Source: Verrucomicrobia bacterium SCGC AAA164-M04 (GTDB taxonomy: Bacteria; Verrucomicrobiota; Verrucomicrobiae; Verrucomicrobiales; Akkermansiaceae). From it: DNA of 27,224 nucleotides. Shown here piece by piece: positions 22,113-27,224 of the stretch; positions within the stretch are counted from its first letter, which is position 1, and each line of letters starts with the position of its first letter. The notes below the pieces were generated by a model. It was given only the letters and a program-made list of their open reading frames with translations, was not told where the DNA came from and did not search any database. Location: assembly GCA_000383735.1 (NCBI GenBank), contig KB912127.1, positions 1 to 27,224 of the forward strand, written 5' to 3'. A program made the translations under genes and the position numbers.

Positions 22113-23540
22113 ATGACTTCTGTGATCATTCGATTATTTCTTTTTCTTTTGGCTATTTCGCAACTTTCGGGAAAGAAGCGGCCAAATATTCTCTTCTGTA
22201 TCGCTGACGATTGGGGTGCTCCCCATGCCTCTGTCTACAAAAATGATGACGTAGTTCGAACTCCGACCTTTGACAGAATAGCTCGCGAGGGCGCGCTTTT
22301 CCATAACGCCTACGTTTCTTCACCCTCCTGCACCCCCTGCCGAAACTCCATCATGACTGGACAATGGCACTGGCGCCTAAAAGAAGGTGCCAATCTTTAC
22401 GGAACTCTTTCGCAGGAGGTCGAAACTTACTCGAGACTCCTTAAAAAATCAGGCTACCACACCGGGTCATGGCGTAAGTCATTTGGACCTGGAAAACTTG
22501 AAGGAAAATTTCTCAAAGAGCATCCTGCCGGAAAGCCTTATCGCAAAGGCTTCTCAGAATTCCTCACTCAACGGCCATCGAAAGAGACTCCATTTTGCTT
22601 TTGGTTAGGATCCTCCGACCCCCATCGGGGCTACAAAAAAGGATCCGGAAAGCAGTCCGGTATGGACCTTTCAAAAATCAAACTTTTCTCTTTTTTCCCT
22701 GATGATCCTGAAGTCCGCAGCGATGTTGCAGATTACTACTTCGAGGTCCAGCGCTTCGACTCCGATGTCTCCAAAGCGATCGCTCGCCTCGAAGAAATTG
22801 GCGAACTAGAGAACACTCTTATCGTGGTTACTGGCGATCACGGCATGCCCTTTCCCCGATGTAAGTCCAATCTCTACGACTCTGGAACACGTGTTCCTCT
22901 CGCGATCCGATGGGGGCAGAAAATTAAAAAGGGCCTAGAATTTAAGGATTTTGTTTCGCTCACTGATCTCGCCCCTACTTTTCTTCAGGCAGCAAGCGTA
23001 ATGGCACCTATCGAAATGACCGGTAAAAGCCTTCTTCCAGCCTTAACAGGAAAAGGTGAATTACGAAAATTCATCCTTACAGGCAAAGAACGACACGTTC
23101 CAAGTCAAGAGTCCCCGAGTATGGAAGGGTATCCATCACGATCATACCGCGATCACAATTTTCTCTACATCCGCAACTACTCGCCAAACCTCTGGCCAAA
23201 TGGCACCCCAAACTGGCAAAATGCGACAATAAAAAACACATGGTATGGGGACACCGATAATGGCCCGACCAAGTCAGCAATCGTCAACTTGGGATTACAC
23301 TCAAAGTTCTACCAATGGAGTTTCGCCAAACGACCGAGCGAAGAGTTCTACGATCTCAGTAACGATCCAGAGCAACTTAAAAATCTTGCGGCAGAAGTCC
23401 CGAAGCTTGTCGCCAAATATCGTAATGCCCTTGAATCCGAACTCCGCGCCTCTGGTGACCCACGTCATGGCGGCCCAAATTTCGACTTTGCTGGACCCGC
23501 CTACACAGGTGGTGGACCACGTTTTCCAGGAAAACGCTAA
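22113..23540 (+). CDS. Exported sulfatase, N-sulfoglucosamine sulfohydrolase-like
   Basis: A 475-residue type I sulfatase that hydrolyses sulfate esters or sulfamates after maturation of an active-site Cys to formylglycine. A signal peptide (about 1-19) precedes the metal site NILFCIADDWG (D32, D33). The sulfatase motif reads CTPCR (C73 to R77) instead of the usual CxPSR. Other metal-site regions are seen in GDHGMPFPR and the following KSNLYDSGTRVPLAI, a pairing I associate with heparan N-sulfatase (SGSH)-like sulfatases. Export suggests action on an extracellular or periplasmic glycan. ATG 22113 is preferred to a TTG at 22086 because it gives a compact signal peptide and has a weak AGGAAA 9 bases upstream. 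It probably shares a transcript with selD. Its stop overlaps the convergent neighbour by 3 bases. Confidence 0.88.
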   Translation: MTSVIIRLFLFLLAISQLSGKKRPNILFCIADDWGAPHASVYKNDDVVRTPTFDRIAREGALFHNAYVSSPSCTPCRNSIMTGQWHWRLKEGANLYGTLSQEVETYSRLLKKSGYHTGSWRKSFGPGKLEGKFLKEHPAGKPYRKGFSEFLTQRPSKETPFCFWLGSSDPHRGYKKGSGKQSGMDLSKIKLFSFFPDDPEVRSDVADYYFEVQRFDSDVSKAIARLEEIGELENTLIVVTGDHGMPFPRCKSNLYDSGTRVPLAIRWGQKIKKGLEFKDFVSLTDLAPTFLQAASVMAPIEMTGKSLLPALTGKGELRKFILTGKERHVPSQESPSMEGYPSRSYRDHNFLYIRNYSPNLWPNGTPNWQNATIKNTWYGDTDNGPTKSAIVNLGLHSKFYQWSFAKRPSEEFYDLSNDPEQLKNLAAEVPKLVAKYRNALESELRASGDPRHGGPNFDFAGPAYTGGGPRFPGKR

Positions 23541-24058
23541 CTAGTAGATTCTTCAATCGTCGGCTTTTTTGGAGGATCCGGCTTATATTTGGTCACAAGA
23601 AATCCGCCAACAGCAGCAAGACCAATCCCCGCATAAAACTGCCACCGAATTCCACCCATACCACCTTCGGGAGGATGCATCCATAGTGCGACCAAGGCAT
23701 TCACAATAGGGGCGCCAGCAAATATAATAGACATCACGGCGGCAGGCTGCCCTTTCGCCCCAAACGCAAGAAGAACCCCCAAAGCACCAATCGCACCAAC
23801 GGTACCGGCAATCAAAGACCATTTGAAACCAACCGCCGTGAATTTAAGGTTGGAACCCGAAAGCTTGAGCAAAATCAAAGGCGCGATGACTGCCACCAAG
23901 AAATAAGCAATTCCCACTACCAAAAAAGCCTTATAACGTCCGAATTCGGGATCCTTCATCCCAATTGCTCCTTTGTGAAGAAACACCCCATAGAGCCCCC
24001 AAAAGGCAACCGTCATAAGTGCAAACCCTAACCAATTCATATTTTTTTGTGCCGCCAT
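23537..24058 (-). CDS. Small DMT/EamA-like membrane protein
   Basis: A 173-residue hydrophobic protein with about five membrane helices: about 6-18, 40-63, 75-95, 101-120 and a C-terminal one near 136-156. A Lys/Pro-rich tail follows (PDPPKKP). It resembles a half-length unit of the drug/metabolite transporter superfamily, in which two five-helix halves form the pore, so it may act as a dimer. The substrate cannot be told from sequence. ATG 24058 was chosen over 24106 because hydrophobic sequence begins soon after it. It is last in the minus-strand operon (72 bases after the thioesterase) and its stop overlaps the sulfatase stop in the shared CTAA. Confidence 0.65.
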   Translation of the reverse strand: MAAQKNMNWLGFALMTVAFWGLYGVFLHKGAIGMKDPEFGRYKAFLVVGIAYFLVAVIAPLILLKLSGSNLKFTAVGFKWSLIAGTVGAIGALGVLLAFGAKGQPAAVMSIIFAGAPIVNALVALWMHPPEGGMGGIRWQFYAGIGLAAVGGFLVTKYKPDPPKKPTIEESTS

Positions 24059-24130
24059 GATTCTCTCAGCTTCCGGGAGTATCGCCGAACTTCTTGATCT
24101 GACCACCGCGAAATTCAGAAGAAAAGCATT

Positions 24131-24523
24131 TCACTCAAGCGAGCATCGAATTTTGGGCGGAATCTCAATCGCCTTCATCGTCGCCAAATCAACACAAACC
24201 GAAACCATTTCACCCGTCGCGTGGATTTCATCGCTCTCATTGACGCGGAATTCGAAAGCATAGCGGATTGATCGCGTGCGAAGCTCCGCGATTGAAACAG
24301 ATACCCTGATCAAATCTCCAAACTTTATCGGCTTCTTAAAATCTGCGCTCGCATTGACGCGGGGCCAACCAATTCCTCCTTGATGGAGCGCTACCCCACG
24401 AACCCGAAGAAAGTCATGCTCAGCGGACTCCATCCATCGATAAAAATTAGAAAAATGAGTAATACCCGCGAGATCCGTCTCATAAAACTCAACCAACCGG
24501 GACCATTCAAACTTGTCGTTCAT
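24131..24523 (-). CDS. Hotdog-fold acyl-CoA thioesterase (4HBT/YbgC type)
   Basis: A 130-residue single hotdog domain. The motif VEFYETDLAGITHFSNFYRW matches the active-site region of YbgC/4-hydroxybenzoyl-CoA thioesterases, with Asp17 in the catalytic position, followed by the typical MESAEHDFL helix. Its ATG overlaps the stop of the glycosyltransferase by four bases (ATGA, 24520-24523), so translation is coupled; an AGGTGG element 9 bases upstream may serve as ribosome-binding site. It probably hydrolyses an acyl-CoA or acyl-ACP thioester; the acyl group is unknown. Its place between a glycosyltransferase and a membrane protein suggests a role in making or exporting an acylated or aryl product (inference). 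Confidence 0.85.
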   Translation of the reverse strand: MNDKFEWSRLVEFYETDLAGITHFSNFYRWMESAEHDFLRVRGVALHQGGIGWPRVNASADFKKPIKFGDLIRVSVSIAELRTRSIRYAFEFRVNESDEIHATGEMVSVCVDLATMKAIEIPPKIRCSLE

Positions 24524-25791
24524 TTTGGAGCCACCTTTCCAAAAATCTTTTCAAAATTTAATGCCATCGCCCCAACATGATAGCGCTCTTCAACCGCACG
24601 CCGACCCTTTTTTCCAACTACTTCTCTTTCCGGGTCATCGAGCATTTCTTGAAGACCTCGAGCAAGATCACCCGCCGAACCCGGGGTAACCAAAACACCG
24701 CATGCAGCAGAGTTCACTACTTCCGGGAATGCCGAGGCATTAGGCATGACCACCGGGACACCGCTGGCCATCGCTTCAAGCAAATAAAGACCGAATGCCT
24801 CAGGATAAACTACGGGGACCGAAAAAACCGAGAGATTCCTTAAAAAATCAAGTTTCTCCTGCCTAGCCAAATCAGGGAACCATTCAACGCAGTTATCAAG
24901 CCTGGCCTTCTCCAACTTTTTTTTCAACCCAGCAACATAGACATCATCACCACCGCCCATAGTACCTGCTATTGCAAGAGTGAGTGACGAGTCGTTCAAC
25001 TGAATGAAAGCATCGACAAGAAGCCCAAGCCCTTTGGAATGACACATTCGAGCGAGATATCCAATTCGCTTAACATTCTCCCCATCGCTTTCCCTCCAAC
25101 CGGAAAGGTCGATCCCATTCGGGATCACATGGATCGAACCAGGCTCGAGCCGCAATCGCTCCTCCATTAATCGCCCATAAAACTGGCTTGGCGCGACTAA
25201 AACATCGGCGTCTTGGACACGCATTGCCAGTTCTTCCCACGCCCGATTACACCAAGGCTTAGGCAAACTATCCAAAAATGAATCCTCCCCTTGGAATGTA
25301 CAAACTACCGGAACCCCTAGCCGACTCTTAAGCTCTCGAATCAATCCCGCGAGGAGTGCATTAGAAAGCACAATAACGTCCGGCTTTCCGTCCTGTTTCA
25401 ACCAATCAACCAACTTATCAACTTCTTTTCCTAAATTACTTTCCTCTAGGCGAAGCATCAAGCAAGTCATCTCACCCTGTTCATTCGCTGAAGTTAAATG
25501 GCTCCGTTTCGCAACCATTCGTAATAATCCCCGACCATTAAAAACCTGGTCCATCCACCGAGGCAACCTACGAAAAAGGCGATACTTATGCTGAAGGTAA
25601 ACATTGATACCCCCGAAAAATACGGGGGCCGATTCGTCGATTCGCTCTTCGTCAAGTTGCAAAGGCAAATACATCGGCACTAGGTGCGCCTCATGACCCA
25701 TTGCGATAAGCTCACGAGCGAGAGAATTATCCCGCATACACGCTCCACAGTAGTAACTGCCAGTGCCTGCGGTAAGGATAGTGATTTTCAA
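24520..25791 (-). CDS. GT4-type glycosyltransferase
   Basis: A 423-residue GT-B fold glycosyltransferase. The N-terminal domain opens with a glycine-rich strand and the distinctive YYCGACMRDNSLARELIAMG segment (about 13-32). The C-terminal domain has APSQFYG, VIPNGIDL, GYLARMCHSKGLGLLVDAF and the family-4 EAFGLYLLEAMASGVPVV motif, containing the EX7E glutamates that contact the nucleotide-sugar. It would transfer a sugar from an NDP-sugar to an unknown acceptor at the cytoplasmic side of the membrane. The start is TTG (25789-25791), two bases after the stop of the flavoprotein gene; no ATG or GTG gives the complete first strand. It is the second gene of the minus-strand operon. Confidence 0.9.
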   Translation of the reverse strand: MKITILTAGTGSYYCGACMRDNSLARELIAMGHEAHLVPMYLPLQLDEERIDESAPVFFGGINVYLQHKYRLFRRLPRWMDQVFNGRGLLRMVAKRSHLTSANEQGEMTCLMLRLEESNLGKEVDKLVDWLKQDGKPDVIVLSNALLAGLIRELKSRLGVPVVCTFQGEDSFLDSLPKPWCNRAWEELAMRVQDADVLVAPSQFYGRLMEERLRLEPGSIHVIPNGIDLSGWRESDGENVKRIGYLARMCHSKGLGLLVDAFIQLNDSSLTLAIAGTMGGGDDVYVAGLKKKLEKARLDNCVEWFPDLARQEKLDFLRNLSVFSVPVVYPEAFGLYLLEAMASGVPVVMPNASAFPEVVNSAACGVLVTPGSAGDLARGLQEMLDDPEREVVGKKGRRAVEERYHVGAMALNFEKIFGKVAPK

Positions 25792-25793
25792 AG

Positions 25794-27071
25794 CTAAGCA
25801 AGGGCTCCGCTGCTAGCGACCTTGCCGTGGGGCAATTCGTTGGGCAGTTCTGCAAATTCCGAAACTCGATCGAAGAGCTCAGTGTAATCTTTATCGATCA
25901 AATCACCAATCAGACAATCGGTTAGGTCCCTCCTGACTTCAGCATACTTCGTCACGACATCCTTGAAACTAAAATCCTCATCGTAGAACGCATAGACCAA
26001 TTTCCTCATCCACTCGATTCCCTGACAAACCCGTTCACCGTAATCAGAAAATTGCTGACTTCCAGTGTCACCATCAGCAAGCGCCTTTTCAACCGCATCC
26101 GCGCCGAGCGACCCTGTTGTCAAAGCAAGATAGACACCCGATGAAAAAACAGGGTCAAGAAAGGCAAAAGCATCACCAATGAGAATCAACCCATCTGTAG
26201 CACAATTCTCAGCACGATAAGAATATTCCCCGGTCACCCAATATTCCCCAAACTGCTCGCCCTCGGAGAGGTGCTCCTCAACCCACTTATTTTCCTTGAT
26301 TTCACGTTCGTAAATCTCGGCTAGATCACGACCATCACGGTAAAGATAATCGCGTTCCGCGACGATCCCCGTACTCACGATATCGTCCTTAAGTGGAATA
26401 TTCCAAAACCACCCTTTCCCTTGGACATAAGCGACTGTTGTCGCTCCCTCGTCAACACCCGGATCCCGTTTGGCACCCTTATAAAGGGTCCAAATTGCGA
26501 TCTTATTCAGTTTAGGGTCACGTTTACGCCACTTCTTCTTTCTCTGAAAAAGCGCATCCCGTCCTGAAGCATCCATTGTAACCGGGGCCCGTAATTCAAA
26601 TCTCTTCCCTGCCGCATCTTCCGCTTGAACCCCTATCACAACACCGTCCTGTTCAATGAAATCAAGAACCTTGATACCTTCTCTCACTTGTGCACCAGCT
26701 TCCCGCGCCCTTTCCATCATCATGGTATCGAAGGTCTCTCGGTCGACCTGCCATGTTTTGGCCCGGGGGTGGTCCGTATGCTTAGAAAAATAAAACGGAG
26801 TTGAAAGCTCTCCCTCAGGGTCTACAAATTGAACGCTTTGCTTGACCTGAAATCCCTTTTCATCAAGACGATCGGTCATCCCTAGACGATTGAGGGTATC
26901 CCAGCAATGAGGAATTAAAGATTCGCCGACGTGGTAACGAGGAAAGTGCTCTTTCTCCAAAACAATAACTTTCCGACCCTTTTCTTCGGCCAAAATTGTG
27001 GCGGCAGTGCAACCAGCGGGACCAGCTCCAATAATGAGAACGTCACAGTCATAGGACAGATTTGTGATCAT
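25794..27071 (-). CDS. FAD-dependent halogenase-like oxidoreductase
   Basis: A 425-residue flavoprotein of the tryptophan-halogenase/geranylgeranyl-reductase superfamily. FAD-binding GAGPAG (15-20) is followed by the family segment FPRYHVGESLIPH (43-55). GWFWNIPL (220-227) fits the halogenase WxWxIP motif, and GDAFAFLDPVFSSGVYLAL (299-317) is the second FAD motif. A Lys at 77 in GFQVKQS lies where CmlS-type halogenases carry a catalytic lysine. Halogenation is therefore possible, but many relatives with these motifs are reductases or dehydrogenases, so function stays open. It heads the operon with the glycosyltransferase, thioesterase and DMT-like gene. A perfect TATAAT lies about 65 bases upstream. 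Confidence 0.8.
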   Translation of the reverse strand: MITNLSYDCDVLIIGAGPAGCTAATILAEEKGRKVIVLEKEHFPRYHVGESLIPHCWDTLNRLGMTDRLDEKGFQVKQSVQFVDPEGELSTPFYFSKHTDHPRAKTWQVDRETFDTMMMERAREAGAQVREGIKVLDFIEQDGVVIGVQAEDAAGKRFELRAPVTMDASGRDALFQRKKKWRKRDPKLNKIAIWTLYKGAKRDPGVDEGATTVAYVQGKGWFWNIPLKDDIVSTGIVAERDYLYRDGRDLAEIYEREIKENKWVEEHLSEGEQFGEYWVTGEYSYRAENCATDGLILIGDAFAFLDPVFSSGVYLALTTGSLGADAVEKALADGDTGSQQFSDYGERVCQGIEWMRKLVYAFYDEDFSFKDVVTKYAEVRRDLTDCLIGDLIDKDYTELFDRVSEFAELPNELPHGKVASSGALA

Positions 27072-27136
27072 AATTTTTCTTTTGGTAAAATTTCGATGAT
27101 TCTAGCGAAAACCGTTTTGTCAACGCCCACTAATTC

Positions 27137-27142
27137 ATTATA
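27137..27142 (-). promoter_or_regulatory. Candidate -10 box of the flavoprotein operon
   Basis: On the minus strand a perfect TATAAT occurs about 65 bases ahead of the flavoprotein ATG, but without a convincing -35 box at 16-18 bases. A separate TTGACA (27123-27118, minus) is closer to the gene but has only poor -10 matches downstream. Either could mark the operon promoter. Apart from an A/T hairpin at the window end, I see no other feature in 27072-27224. Confidence 0.4.
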
Positions 27143-27224
27143 GCGCCCAAATAAAAATCCGCCACCCGATGAGGGGAAAAAGTCAGGCTGGAAGGTTTTT
27201 CCTGAGATTTTTAAAAAACCTCCC

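Noticed and set aside
27193..27221. A/T-rich hairpin (AGGTTTTT with AAAAACCT, 13-base loop) at the window end
   Set aside because: It could end a transcript from beyond the window, but the stem is mostly A-T and the flank is cut off, so it cannot be judged.

Overview
The window looks like a piece of a bacterial chromosome from the Planctomycetota/Verrucomicrobiota group, most likely Verrucomicrobiota. This is inferred from gene style only: a fused Bat (von Willebrand A) operon, paired HtrA/PDZ proteins, a heparan-N-sulfatase-like sulfatase, a fungal-type (GH75) chitosanase-like protein, and a CGACMRDN-type GT4 glycosyltransferase. Most starts lack a clear Shine-Dalgarno sequence. No phage, IS element or CRISPR array is visible. 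The uronate isomerase, sulfatase and GH75 protein suggest polysaccharide use.

Layout. (A) 1-6183: a 95-bp repeat, tRNA-Cys with promoter and terminator, uvrA (+), argH (-), and a DUF4956/VTC pair (-) ending in a second, inverted copy of the 95-bp repeat. (B) 6142-9715: a secreted coiled-coil/TPR protein and uronate isomerase uxaC (+). (C) 9878-19593: a tight five-gene (+) operon: BatA-like VWA protein; BatB VWA fused to a cysteine-less thioredoxin-like domain and a BatC-like TPR/acidic tail; BatD fused to BatE; a doubly degenerate HtrA-like pseudoprotease; and an HtrA-like protein with one intact triad plus a second degenerate domain. (D) 19618-20937: membrane-anchored GH75-like protein (-). 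(E) 21024-23540: selD with an in-frame UGA (selenocysteine) and a downstream hairpin, then a sulfatase (+). (F) 27071-23537: a (-) operon of halogenase-like flavoprotein, glycosyltransferase, hotdog thioesterase and small DMT-type membrane protein.

How the genes fit together. The most striking unit is the Bat/HtrA operon. Five classical Bat proteins are compressed into three polypeptides and followed without gaps by two chymotrypsin-fold/PDZ proteins, suggesting a cell-envelope assembly or quality-control complex. The MoxR ATPase and DUF58 partners usually beside bat genes are not in the window. The second notable item is selD, whose own catalytic residue is probably selenocysteine; a conventional gene call would start it after the UGA and lose the active site.

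Caution on structure. The 95-bp inverted repeat is perfect, begins at the first base of the window, and lies where the VTC gene loses its expected N-terminal strand and where strand base skew flips from G-rich to C-rich. Together these favour a chimeric or assembly-graph join near 6089-6183 over real gene order. If so, the true neighbour of the TPR gene is tRNA-Cys/uvrA (divergent), and the first ~18 codons of the VTC gene here are not genuine.
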